NCBI GenBank assembly: GCA_964472725.1 | Contig: CAYYLZ010000020.1 | Coordinates: 1-31,610, forward strand | Direction of reading: 5' to 3' | DNA from: RGIG6375 sp964472725 | GTDB lineage: Bacteria; Bacillota; Clostridia; Oscillospirales; Oscillospiraceae | Length of the DNA stretch: 31,610 bases | Shown: piece by piece, positions 1 to 6,795 of the stretch | Layout of the letters: each line of letters opens with the position of its first letter | Numbering within the stretch: position 1 is the first letter of the stretch | Made by a program: the position numbers and the translations under genes | Notes under the pieces: generated by a model | Databases searched by the model: none | Told to the model about the DNA's origin: nothing | Seen by the model: the letters and a program-made list of their open reading frames with translations, nothing else

Positions 1-63
1 CAGGAGCTTCGGGCTCGGCTGCAGGAGCTTCGGGCTCGGCTGCAGGAGCTTCGGGCTCGGCTG
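1..63. repeat. Three perfect 21-bp tandem repeats
   Basis: The unit at 1-21 recurs without change at 22-42 and 43-63 and may continue beyond the window. Being 21 bp long it keeps frame and encodes a seven-residue unit rich in Ala, Glu and Pro in the minus-strand surface protein. Copy number could vary by slippage without disrupting the reading frame. Confidence 0.95.
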
Positions 64-757
64 CAGGCTTTGCCACAGGTTCTGGAGCACCGGAATTAAG
101 ACCGGTGGATACGGAGGTGCCATCAGCGGGAATAGCTGCGGCGCCATCAATAACTGCTACTGCGCAAGCGTCAAAGTTGAGGCTGCCGGTCGCGTCGGTA
201 GTGCCGAGAACTTTACCGTTGCCGTCAAGAACAGTGGCGCCTGCCAAAGGAGTGGCTTTATAAGTGAAGCTCATAAAGTCAAGTGCCCAGGAATTAGCAG
301 AGATAGTGGTATTGCCGCCAACGGATTTTGCCGCAAGAGAAACAACAGGAGGAACTACCGATGCGCTGCTGGAGGTGGAGATGATGATATTGTCGCCATT
401 CTTCACTGCAAATACGTCAGCGGTATAGTTGTTGTTGGGATCGGCGCCAATGGGATAGCCATTGACAATTATGTAGGGGGTTGCTTCGACACCCCAACAC
501 TTGCTGATCAAGAACATGTTCCACATGCTGTCTATTCCTGCCTGGTAGCCATCGGCACCAGCGGAGCAGAACTTTTCGTGCGCTTTAATAATAACATCTT
601 CTACGGTCATATTGCTGCCTGTTACAGGCTGCGCAACAACCTCAAGCTTTCCATCCACACTCACAGTCACATAAACAGTGGCGTCCGCTGCATGGACGAC
701 GGGCATCATTGATACCAGCAACAGTACCGCAATAATGCACGCTAACACTTTTTTCAT
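1..757 (-). CDS. Secreted protein with DUF4430-like domain and Ala-Glu-Pro repeat tail (C-terminus outside window)
   Basis: The frame is open from the ATG at 757 to the window edge, giving 252 residues with no stop, so the gene is partial. The start follows a GGGGGA ribosome site six bases upstream. Residues 1-23 form a signal peptide (MKK, a hydrophobic core, then VHA/AD as likely cleavage site). Residues 26-128 have the pattern of DUF4430-type domains: a short beta segment, a helix after TVEDVI, and a YIIVNGYPI strand. Residues 165-200 (PLAGATVLDGNGKVLGTTDATG) look like a small carboxypeptidase-regulatory/SpaA-like beta fold. From residue 231 the chain becomes Ala-Glu-Pro-Glu-Ala-Pro repeats, typical of a wall-spanning linker, so a membrane or sortase anchor probably lies outside the window. 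The protein is exported and surface-associated. The ligand is unknown, and the DUF4430 assignment is from pattern only. Confidence 0.7.
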   Translation of the reverse strand, partial: MKKVLACIIAVLLLVSMMPVVHAADATVYVTVSVDGKLEVVAQPVTGSNMTVEDVIIKAHEKFCSAGADGYQAGIDSMWNMFLISKCWGVEATPYIIVNGYPIGADPNNNYTADVFAVKNGDNIIISTSSSASVVPPVVSLAAKSVGGNTTISANSWALDFMSFTYKATPLAGATVLDGNGKVLGTTDATGSLNFDACAVAVIDGAAAIPADGTSVSTGLNSGAPEPVAKPAAEPEAPAAEPEAPAAEPEAP

Positions 758-803
758 TGATCTTCCCCCTTTTTTCTAATCAGGCATCATGCCTTATGAC
801 TTA

Positions 804-832
804 AAAATAAATGTTTTTAACTTGAAAGTCAA
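804..832 (-). promoter_or_regulatory. Candidate promoter for the secreted protein (proximal)
   Basis: On the minus strand TTGACT lies 17 bases before TATTTT. The -35 sits inside a small palindrome (CTTGA-aag-TCAAG). A second candidate further upstream (880-907) reads TTTACG-N16-TATAAT, with a better -10. Either could be used. The transcript leader would contain the short palindrome AGGCA-tca-TGCCT at 782-794. Confidence 0.4.
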
Positions 833-879
833 GAGCGTTTGTGCTTTTCGTCTACATTGAATATCTTGAAGGGGGTATA

Positions 880-907
880 ATTATAACTTATGAACAAAAT
901 GCGTAAA
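880..907 (-). promoter_or_regulatory. Candidate promoter for the secreted protein (distal)
   Basis: The minus strand reads TTTACG, 16 bases, then a perfect TATAAT, about 120 bases upstream of the secreted protein start. It lies in the divergent region shared with the LysR gene. Confidence 0.45.
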
Positions 908-969
908 AAAGAAAGTAAATTTAAATTTGCAATTTCGCTCCGTGTATGATATACTTTTGAAAAAATTAA

Positions 970-1001
970 CCGCAATTTATTGGGCATGTGTATAATTGCG
1001 G
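970..1001 (+). promoter_or_regulatory. Dyad operator candidate overlapping the LysR -10 region
   Basis: A perfect inverted repeat, CCGCAATT-N16-AATTGCGG, spans 970-1001. Its right arm overlaps a TATAAT at 991-996, the probable -10 of the LysR gene. LysR-type proteins usually bind dyads next to their own promoter and often repress themselves, so this is a plausible autoregulatory site. It may also serve the divergent secreted-protein gene. No good -35 is visible for this -10. Confidence 0.5.
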
Positions 1002-1052
1002 CAGGCAGGCTGAATTCCGGCATGGTTCGTCTGTTTTTGGAGAGTGTTTTTT

Positions 1053-1985
1053 ATGTATCTTGACCAGTTGGCGTACTTTATTGAAGTAATAAAATGCGGC
1101 AGCATCAGTGCAGCGGCGAAGAATTTATACATTTCCCAGCCGGCGTTAAGCCAATCTATCGCAAATTTGGAAAACGAGCTTGGCACCAAGCTGATCAAGC
1201 GTTCCTATTCCGGAATTAAACCCACAATGTTCGGCGAAAGAATATATAATCAGGCGGAGGGAATCATCTCTCAGTTGGATAGCGCGCTCAGCAGTTGGAA
1301 GGAACTTTCCGCAGGCAGCCTTGAATTCAGCGGGACTGCCAAGATATCCTGTACGCCGGACACCAGCGATTTTCTTTCCACCTCTATCACTGAGGAGCTT
1401 CAGCACGCCTATCCCAACGTTATACTCTATGTGGCTCCCAATCCGGGTATGTTTTTCCAGTTTTCCGATTTTATAGAAAGGAACGTTTCTATCGGCATCG
1501 GTTCCAGTCTCGAGGGTTTGCTTGGCGGTATAGAAAAAGAGGCGGAGACACTCGGTCTTTGCTTTGAACATTTTTCCACCCAATCACCTACGATTCTGCT
1601 TAACAAGAAAAATCCTTTGGCGAACAAAGAAGCGCTCACCCTTGACGATATCAAGCAGCTTAAGATCGGCGTATTTCCCGAAGATCCCCCTGCCCCGTTC
1701 ACAAGATACTTTGGCGGCATAAGCTGTCAGATGTCCACCGAAGACTCGCTGGCCGGCTATATTTCCTCCAATCCCGGCAGTGCTATGCTCCTCGTTCTTT
1801 CCGAAGCAAAAAAGAAGATCACCAGCAAGTATCGCAATCTTACTATCGTCCCGCTGGACGCAGACCCGAGCATTCCCGAGTTTGAGCCGGTATGTCATTT
1901 CCTTGTACACAAAAAGCCCGAATTGCTGACTCCGGCCGAAAAATGTGCTCTTGAAGTGCTTAAATATCGTTTGAGTGATTTTTGA
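1053..1985 (+). CDS. LysR-family transcriptional regulator
   Basis: 310 residues, the usual LysR length. Residues 1-60 hold the winged helix-turn-helix (MYLDQLAYFIEV, GSISAAAKNLYISQPALSQSIANLENELG). The rest is the two-lobed periplasmic-binding-like effector domain. I chose the ATG at 1053 because GGAG at 1039-1042 is ten bases upstream; a GTG at 1044 would leave almost no spacing. The family regulates transcription by binding DNA as a tetramer in response to a small ligand. Here the ligand is not predictable. The gene is divergent from the secreted protein and convergent with the glycyl-radical activase, so either could be a target. A dyad over its -10 region suggests autoregulation. Confidence 0.9.
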   Translation: MYLDQLAYFIEVIKCGSISAAAKNLYISQPALSQSIANLENELGTKLIKRSYSGIKPTMFGERIYNQAEGIISQLDSALSSWKELSAGSLEFSGTAKISCTPDTSDFLSTSITEELQHAYPNVILYVAPNPGMFFQFSDFIERNVSIGIGSSLEGLLGGIEKEAETLGLCFEHFSTQSPTILLNKKNPLANKEALTLDDIKQLKIGVFPEDPPAPFTRYFGGISCQMSTEDSLAGYISSNPGSAMLLVLSEAKKKITSKYRNLTIVPLDADPSIPEFEPVCHFLVHKKPELLTPAEKCALEVLKYRLSDF

Positions 1986-1999
1986 TTTAATATGCAAAA

Positions 2000-2025
2000 A
2001 CGCCGTCGGCATCTGCCGGCGGCGT
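2000..2025. terminator. Bidirectional terminator between LysR gene and activase
   Basis: The arms at 2000-2010 and 2015-2025 pair over 11 bases with one G-T wobble around a four-base loop. The hairpin is followed by TTATTTTT on the plus strand and by TTTTT on the minus strand, so it can end both convergent transcripts. Confidence 0.85.
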
Positions 2026-2038
2026 TTATTTTTATGTA

Positions 2039-2998
2039 TCAGCTGATCTGTGCGGGAAGCCCCAGGCTGAGGAAGTACTCAAGGGTTTCCTGCATGAACT
2101 CGGCGGGAGGTGCCTCCACAGACTGGCTCATGGGGTATTTTTTGCCAAGACGAACATACTTCATAGCGCCAAGGCGGTGATAAGGCAGCAGCTGAACAAC
2201 ATCCAGACCGTCCTTGATCTTCACGCAGAACTCAGCGGTAGCCTTGATGTTCTCTTTGCTGTCGTTAAGCTTGGGAATGATGGGATAGCGAATCTGCAGT
2301 CTGCCGCCGGCCTTTACAATCTCCTCCGCGTTCTTCAGGATAAGCTCGTTGGGCACGCCAACCAGCTTCTCGCTGCGCTTGGAGTCCATGTGCTTAAGGT
2401 CGTAAAGGAAAAGATTTACGTAGGGCAGAATTTCCATATAGCGCTCGGTGGGAGCGAAGCCGGTGGTATCAAGGGCAACGTGGAAGCCTTCCTCGCGGCA
2501 CTGCTTTGCAAGGGCGAGAGTAAAGTCAAACTGACTCATGGGTTCACCGCCGGAAATGGTTACGCCGCCGCCGGACTTCTCATAATACTTTCTGTCCTGA
2601 CGAATGGCCTTCATGCAATCCTCAACGGAAACACGGCGAAGAGTATTGTAAAGAGCAGTGGAAGGACATGCCTCCACGCACTTAAGGCATACATCGCACT
2701 TGCTGCGGTCAATGATAGGCTGAGTGATCTCATCGTCACCCTTGAGGGTGGGCTTGAGGGGACCTTCTGAAATGGCGCCTCTGTCGCAGGCCTTCATGCA
2801 CATTGCACCGTATTTCATACCGATGCATCTTATATCCATATATGCTACGTCGGGGCCAAAGGTCTGGGATTCGGGACTATGGCACCAAAGACATCTGAGG
2901 GGGCAGCCCTTGGTGAAGATATCGGTTCTTATACCGGGGCCATCGTGAACAGAAAACTTCTGTATATCGTAAATATTGCCAAAAATCTCTGTGGACAT
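2039..2998 (-). CDS. Glycyl-radical enzyme activating protein (radical SAM, with auxiliary 4Fe-4S insert)
   Basis: 319 residues, matching the longer activase class that carries a ferredoxin-like insert. The radical SAM cluster motif CxxxCxxC is C32, C36, C39, and the SAM-binding GGEP motif is at 150-153. Members use S-adenosylmethionine to make the glycyl radical on a partner enzyme. The insert should hold two 4Fe-4S clusters. The second is complete (C101, C104, C107, C111), but the first shows C58, C67 and C71 with glycine at residue 64, where relatives carry the other cysteine. The ATG at 2998 has GGAGGA upstream. No glycyl-radical enzyme lies in this window, so the partner, and whether it is pyruvate formate-lyase-like, a decarboxylase or a C-S/C-N lyase, cannot be named. 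Confidence 0.9.
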   Translation of the reverse strand: MSTEIFGNIYDIQKFSVHDGPGIRTDIFTKGCPLRCLWCHSPESQTFGPDVAYMDIRCIGMKYGAMCMKACDRGAISEGPLKPTLKGDDEITQPIIDRSKCDVCLKCVEACPSTALYNTLRRVSVEDCMKAIRQDRKYYEKSGGGVTISGGEPMSQFDFTLALAKQCREEGFHVALDTTGFAPTERYMEILPYVNLFLYDLKHMDSKRSEKLVGVPNELILKNAEEIVKAGGRLQIRYPIIPKLNDSKENIKATAEFCVKIKDGLDVVQLLPYHRLGAMKYVRLGKKYPMSQSVEAPPAEFMQETLEYFLSLGLPAQIS

Positions 2999-3049
2999 CT
3001 ATATTCCTCCAATAATGCTCGAAAGCATAATAATTCATTGTGTAGATAG

Positions 3050-3078
3050 ATTATACTATACGCCTTCCAAAATTGCAA
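3050..3078 (-). promoter_or_regulatory. Promoter of the glycyl-radical activase gene
   Basis: The minus strand reads TTGCAA-N17-TATAAT, a near-consensus sigma-A promoter about 50 bases upstream of the start codon. With the terminator upstream, it indicates that the activase is transcribed alone. Confidence 0.75.
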
Positions 3079-3141
3079 GGACGGCGGCCATTGTTTGATA
3101 TGCTTTATAAGTATATTGCCATACGCTTTTAACATAAAGAA

Positions 3142-3165
3142 CCGCCCTCGCTGACGCAAGGGCGG
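3142..3165 (-). terminator. Terminator after phosphoglucomutase gene
   Basis: CCGCCCT and AGGGCGG pair over seven bases around a ten-base loop, followed on the minus strand by TTCTTTATGTT. It lies just after the phosphomutase stop and ends the murA-led transcription unit. Confidence 0.75.
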
Positions 3166-3173
3166 ATTATTAT

Positions 3174-4913
3174 TTACTTACGCTCCGAAAGAGCCTTGGC
3201 AAACGCATAGCAGGCCTCTGCCCTGCTATCGCTTTCGATCTTGCTGTTGCCGCAGGCAAGCACATATACTTTGATTTTCGGTTCGGTTCCCGAGGGTCGA
3301 ACAGCAAGCTTACAGCCGTCTTCGAGGACAAATATAAGCACATCGGAACCGGAAAGCTCCATTTCCAACATTTCACCGCTTACAATATCCAGCTCTGTAC
3401 CAGACTTGTAGTCCCGCAGCTTGGTCACTCGCATTCCACCGATACTTTCGGGAGGATCCTCCCGCAGACCCGACATCATTTTTTTGCGGTCTTCTATACC
3501 GTCTACGCCGGGCATCACAATATTGACCGTGCGCTCACTGTAATAGCCATATTTCTCATACAGCTTATCCATCGCGTCAAGCAGGCTCATTCCACGCAGG
3601 TGATAATACGCTGCCATTTCCGTGAAAAGTGCCGCGGCAGTAACAGCATCTTTATCACGCACAAAACTGCCGATAAGGACACCAAATGACTCCTCATAAC
3701 CGAATACGGGCGTATGGCTGCTGTCCTCCTCGAAGGATTTCATCAGCTCAGCGATGTATTTGAAACCGGTAAAAACGTCATAGCAAGCTGCCCCGTTAGC
3801 CTCTGCCACCTTATTTGCCATATCGGTTGTAACTATCGTTTTAATTACAGCGGCATTCGCGGGAAGCGTGCCCTTTTTCCTGCGTCCTGCAAGTATATAA
3901 TCAATAAGCAGTACGCCCATCTGATTTCCGCTTATCTGTCGGAAATCACCCTCGGCTGTGCGAACCATTACGGCTATTCGGTCGCTGTCCGGGTCTGTGC
4001 CTATAAGGAAGTCAGCCTCTTCCCTGTTTGCCAACTTTTCAGCAAGAGCGAAGCCCTCGGGATTTTCCGGGTTCGGGCTTGCGACAGTGGAGAAATTTCC
4101 ATCGGGTATCATCTGCTCTTCAACGCAGTCAAGATGCTTGATACCAAGTCTTTTCAAAACCTCCGGCACAAGCACGCGGCCAGCGCCGTGAAAGGGTGTG
4201 TAAACTATTTTCAGTTCGTCTGCCGCTTTGGCAATGCACTCAGGCTCGATACACTGAGCCATAACGTTCTCAAGGAAGGCTTCATCGGTTTCCCTGCCAA
4301 TGATCTCCAGTGTTCCGTCAGCTATTGCTTCCTGGCAGGACTTTATCGGCGGCTGAATGAGTATATCGTTCTGCGCCATTATTTCCGCCACTTTCGCGGC
4401 ATGATCGGGCGGCAGCTGCGCACCATCAGACCAGTACACCTTATATCCGTTATATTCCTTAGGATTATGGCTGGCAGTTATATTTATGCCTGCCATTGCG
4501 CTGTAATGGCGAATTGCGAAGGAAAGCTCCGGTGTGGGTCGCATATCCTCAAACAGGCGTACATGCACGCCCATGCCTGTCATGACCTCCGCCGCCGCTA
4601 TTGCAAACTCGCGGCTGTTGTTGCGGCAATCGCAGCCGATAATGCAGCCGCGCTTCATAGCCTCCTCACCCTCGCGAACTATAAGAGTTCCAAGGGCGTG
4701 GGTTGCCTGCCGGATAACGTAGATGTTCATGCGGAAAAGACCGAGGCCCATTATACCGCGAAGTCCGGCAGTTCCGAACTCCAGCGGAGAATAAAATCGG
4801 CTTTCTATCTCCTCTTCATCGGCTGCGATGGAGAGAAGTTCCAGCTTTTCATTCTGAGTAAGCGCAGGGCTGTTCGCCCAACGCAGGTACTCTGCCATAT
4901 AATCAAAGCTCAT
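3174..4913 (-). CDS. Phosphoglucomutase/phosphomannomutase (alpha-D-phosphohexomutase family)
   Basis: 579 residues, the length of the Firmicute PgcA-type enzyme. The phosphoserine loop TASHNPKEYNGYK is at 146-158 with S148 as the likely phosphorylated residue. The metal loop DPDSDR, the sugar-binding GYEESFG and the C-terminal phosphate-binding RPSGTEPK follow in order. It interconverts hexose 1- and 6-phosphates, feeding UDP-glucose and cell-wall or glycolipid precursors. I chose the ATG at 4913 because GAGG lies nine bases before it; an ATG at 4919 and a TTG at 4928 are possible but crowd that site. The start lies inside the end of the upstream zinc-ribbon gene, so the two are translationally coupled. 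It is the last gene of the murA-led unit. Confidence 0.93.
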   Translation of the reverse strand: MSFDYMAEYLRWANSPALTQNEKLELLSIAADEEEIESRFYSPLEFGTAGLRGIMGLGLFRMNIYVIRQATHALGTLIVREGEEAMKRGCIIGCDCRNNSREFAIAAAEVMTGMGVHVRLFEDMRPTPELSFAIRHYSAMAGINITASHNPKEYNGYKVYWSDGAQLPPDHAAKVAEIMAQNDILIQPPIKSCQEAIADGTLEIIGRETDEAFLENVMAQCIEPECIAKAADELKIVYTPFHGAGRVLVPEVLKRLGIKHLDCVEEQMIPDGNFSTVASPNPENPEGFALAEKLANREEADFLIGTDPDSDRIAVMVRTAEGDFRQISGNQMGVLLIDYILAGRRKKGTLPANAAVIKTIVTTDMANKVAEANGAACYDVFTGFKYIAELMKSFEEDSSHTPVFGYEESFGVLIGSFVRDKDAVTAAALFTEMAAYYHLRGMSLLDAMDKLYEKYGYYSERTVNIVMPGVDGIEDRKKMMSGLREDPPESIGGMRVTKLRDYKSGTELDIVSGEMLEMELSGSDVLIFVLEDGCKLAVRPSGTEPKIKVYVLACGNSKIESDSRAEACYAFAKALSERK

Positions 4914-5427
4914 CGCCATCGTCCTCAACAGGCTTCATCAGTTCACGGGCAATTTCGACCATATTTTCGGGAACATAAATGTCCATTCCCGTACCGCTGA
5001 ACCCGAAAATTATCTTGGCAACCTCACCTGCCGCTGGGAAATCACGGACGGAGGGTATGCCGTAGGAACGCAGCTGAGCCAGCGCCATCTCATAATCCAC
5101 CTGACTGCCGCTTACGGTCATGAGCAGAGCAGGATTTACTGCCTTGCCGTCATCGCAGAGAGGCCATATACCGGGATCGCAGTTGCCGGTACACTCGTGA
5201 TCCTCGTCCTCGTCACTGAAGCCAAGGCTTGCAAAGCTGCCGAAATCTCCGCTGTCGCTGCTGCAGCCGGAACAGCTGGAGCAATCACCATCGCAGCCGG
5301 AGCAATCGGTGCAGCCGCAGCTCTGCTCGTGCTCAGGATTCTTTTTATCTTCCAGCAGTTCGCCGCACTCGGGGCAAACACCGGCATCTGTATCAAAATA
5401 CTTATTGCATTCAGGACACCATGCCAT
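4903..5427 (-). CDS. Zinc-ribbon, Cys-rich, DUF2007-like protein
   Basis: 174 residues from the ATG at 5427, chosen because GGAGA lies just upstream; the frame continues further 5' but without such a site. The N-terminus is a zinc ribbon (C4, C7, C18, C21). Residues 37-55 then carry seven cysteines in 19 positions, with three more at 79, 83 and 91. The C-terminal part (about 100-165) resembles DUF2007, a small ferredoxin-like alpha/beta domain (MALAQLRSYGIPS, then a hydrophobic strand and DIYVPENMVEIARELM). Function is unknown. The cysteine-rich linker could bind metal, which is inference. It overlaps rlmH upstream only by its leader and overlaps the phosphomutase downstream by 11 bases. Confidence 0.75.
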   Translation of the reverse strand: MAWCPECNKYFDTDAGVCPECGELLEDKKNPEHEQSCGCTDCSGCDGDCSSCSGCSSDSGDFGSFASLGFSDEDEDHECTGNCDPGIWPLCDDGKAVNPALLMTVSGSQVDYEMALAQLRSYGIPSVRDFPAAGEVAKIIFGFSGTGMDIYVPENMVEIARELMKPVEDDGDEL

Positions 5428-5440
5428 ATCGATTCTCCTC

Positions 5441-5923
5441 TTATTTATGATATTTTGCGCCCTCCGAGATTTTGAATCCCCGGTAGAGCTGTTCAAGAAG
5501 CATCACCCTTGCAAGGTGGTGCGGAAATGTCATTCTGGACATAGAAAGCTTGAGGGCTGCCTCGTTCTTTATGCTGTCGTCAAGACCCACGGATCCGCCG
5601 ATAATAAAGCATATCCTGTTCTTGCCGTTTACGCCGCAGAGGTCAATAAACTCTGAAAGCTGTTTGCTGTCCAGTTCCTTGCCCTCTATACACATTGCTA
5701 TGACCAAAGCGTCCTTCGGTATGCGCATTTTAATGCTTGCCGCCTCCCGGGCAAGCGCCGCGGAGATTTCGGCATCCGACGGAGAAGCAGAAAGTCGGCT
5801 TTCTGCAAGCTCTTCAATTTCCAGCCTGCAATATCCCCCAAGGCGTTTGAGATATTCCGAAACAGCGTCGGCATAGAATTTTTCTTTAAGCTTTCCGACG
5901 CAGAGTATTTTTATATTAAACAT
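5441..5923 (-). CDS. rlmH: 23S rRNA (pseudouridine(1915)-N(3))-methyltransferase RlmH
   Basis: 160 residues, exactly the family length. The N-terminus MFNIKILCVGKLKEKF, the SAM-binding knot segment FIIGGSVGLDD and the ending FPHHLARVMLLEQLYRGFKI...YHK are RlmH hallmarks. This SPOUT-class enzyme methylates pseudouridine 1915 in helix 69 of 23S rRNA on assembled ribosomes. It starts two bases after the yycJ stop and so is co-transcribed with it. The yycJ-rlmH neighbourhood is also found in Bacillus, which supports assigning the whole block as the Wal locus. Confidence 0.96.
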   Translation of the reverse strand: MFNIKILCVGKLKEKFYADAVSEYLKRLGGYCRLEIEELAESRLSASPSDAEISAALAREAASIKMRIPKDALVIAMCIEGKELDSKQLSEFIDLCGVNGKNRICFIIGGSVGLDDSIKNEAALKLSMSRMTFPHHLARVMLLEQLYRGFKISEGAKYHK

Positions 5924-5925
5924 CG

Positions 5926-6708
5926 TTAAGTCTCCAAAATACAGCTCATTTCATCAGCGGGAGCTACGCTCAGCTTCAACGAACCCGGCTCCACGCCTCC
6001 GTTTATAAGTATATCCGCCACAGTCGTGTAGGCGACTCGCGGGGTGTTGTTTTCTTTGCTGAGGTGGGCAAGCAGAATATGCTTGACGCCGTTCTCAGCC
6101 AGTTCCAGCGCAAACCTGCCGGAATCTTCGTTAGCCAAATGTCCGCTGGGACCCAATATGCGCTGCTGCAGATGCCAGGGATATGGACCTACTCGAAGCA
6201 TATCCACATCGTGATTGGCTTCAAGCAGCACGGCAGAAGCTCCCAAAACCGAGCCGCGCACTTCCTGCGTAACGCGGCCAAGGTCCGTTGCTACAGCTAC
6301 TTTTTCATAGCCATATTCAAAGGAATACCCAAAGCTTTCCGCCGCATCATGGGAGGTGGAAAAGGCTTTAACCGCTACGCCTTCTATGTCCACGACTTCA
6401 CCGGCTTCAATAATTTCAATGTTTTTTCCGCTGAGCTTACCTTTCGCCATAACGCTGCGGGCGGTACCGCCGGAGGTGATAATCGGAATATCGGTATATT
6501 TCTCCAGCATCGGCAGCGCAGCCACATGGTCACTGTGCTCATGGGTAAGGAACACCGCTGATATATCGCAAAGGCTGAGTCCTCTGTCTGCAAGACAGGC
6601 TTTTATGCGGCGCAGGGATATTCCCGCGTCAACAAGTATGTATTTACCTCCGCCGGAGACAAGGGTGCAGTTGCCGCCCGAGCCGCTGGCAAAAGATTGG
6701 ATCTGCAT
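5926..6708 (-). CDS. yycJ: Metallo-beta-lactamase-fold hydrolase of the YycJ/WalJ family
   Basis: 260 residues from the ATG at 6708, selected because GGGGAGGA lies ten bases upstream. A longer frame from 6753 would run through a hairpin and lacks a site. The metal-binding motif HEHSDH occupies residues 56-61 and the fold starts with FASGSGGNCTLV. Family members are exonuclease-like MBL proteins encoded at the end of the walRK operon and linked to cell-wall and DNA-damage phenotypes. The gene follows murA and a hairpin and is closely followed by rlmH. Confidence 0.92.
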   Translation of the reverse strand: MQIQSFASGSGGNCTLVSGGGKYILVDAGISLRRIKACLADRGLSLCDISAVFLTHEHSDHVAALPMLEKYTDIPIITSGGTARSVMAKGKLSGKNIEIIEAGEVVDIEGVAVKAFSTSHDAAESFGYSFEYGYEKVAVATDLGRVTQEVRGSVLGASAVLLEANHDVDMLRVGPYPWHLQQRILGPSGHLANEDSGRFALELAENGVKHILLAHLSKENNTPRVAYTTVADILINGGVEPGSLKLSVAPADEMSCILET

Positions 6709-6737
6709 AGTGAAGGGTTCCTCCCCGAAAAGGTAAA

Positions 6738-6779
6738 GGACACACTGAAACAAAATAATTACTCCGTTTCACCGTGTCC
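6738..6779 (-). terminator. Hairpin between murA and yycJ (possible weak terminator or attenuator)
   Basis: GGACAC and TGAAAC pair with GTTTCA and GTGTCC, separated by a two-by-two internal loop and a 14-base loop. On the minus strand it is followed by TTTACCTTTTC, a broken T tract. It probably reduces rather than stops transcription into yycJ, because no separate promoter for yycJ is evident. Confidence 0.5.
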
Positions 6780-6795
6780 CCTTTGTTATTTTGGT

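Noticed and set aside
3714..5000. 428-residue plus-strand open frame
   Set aside because: It is antisense to the phosphohexomutase and zinc-ribbon genes, has no domain pattern, and its composition follows from the coding strand.
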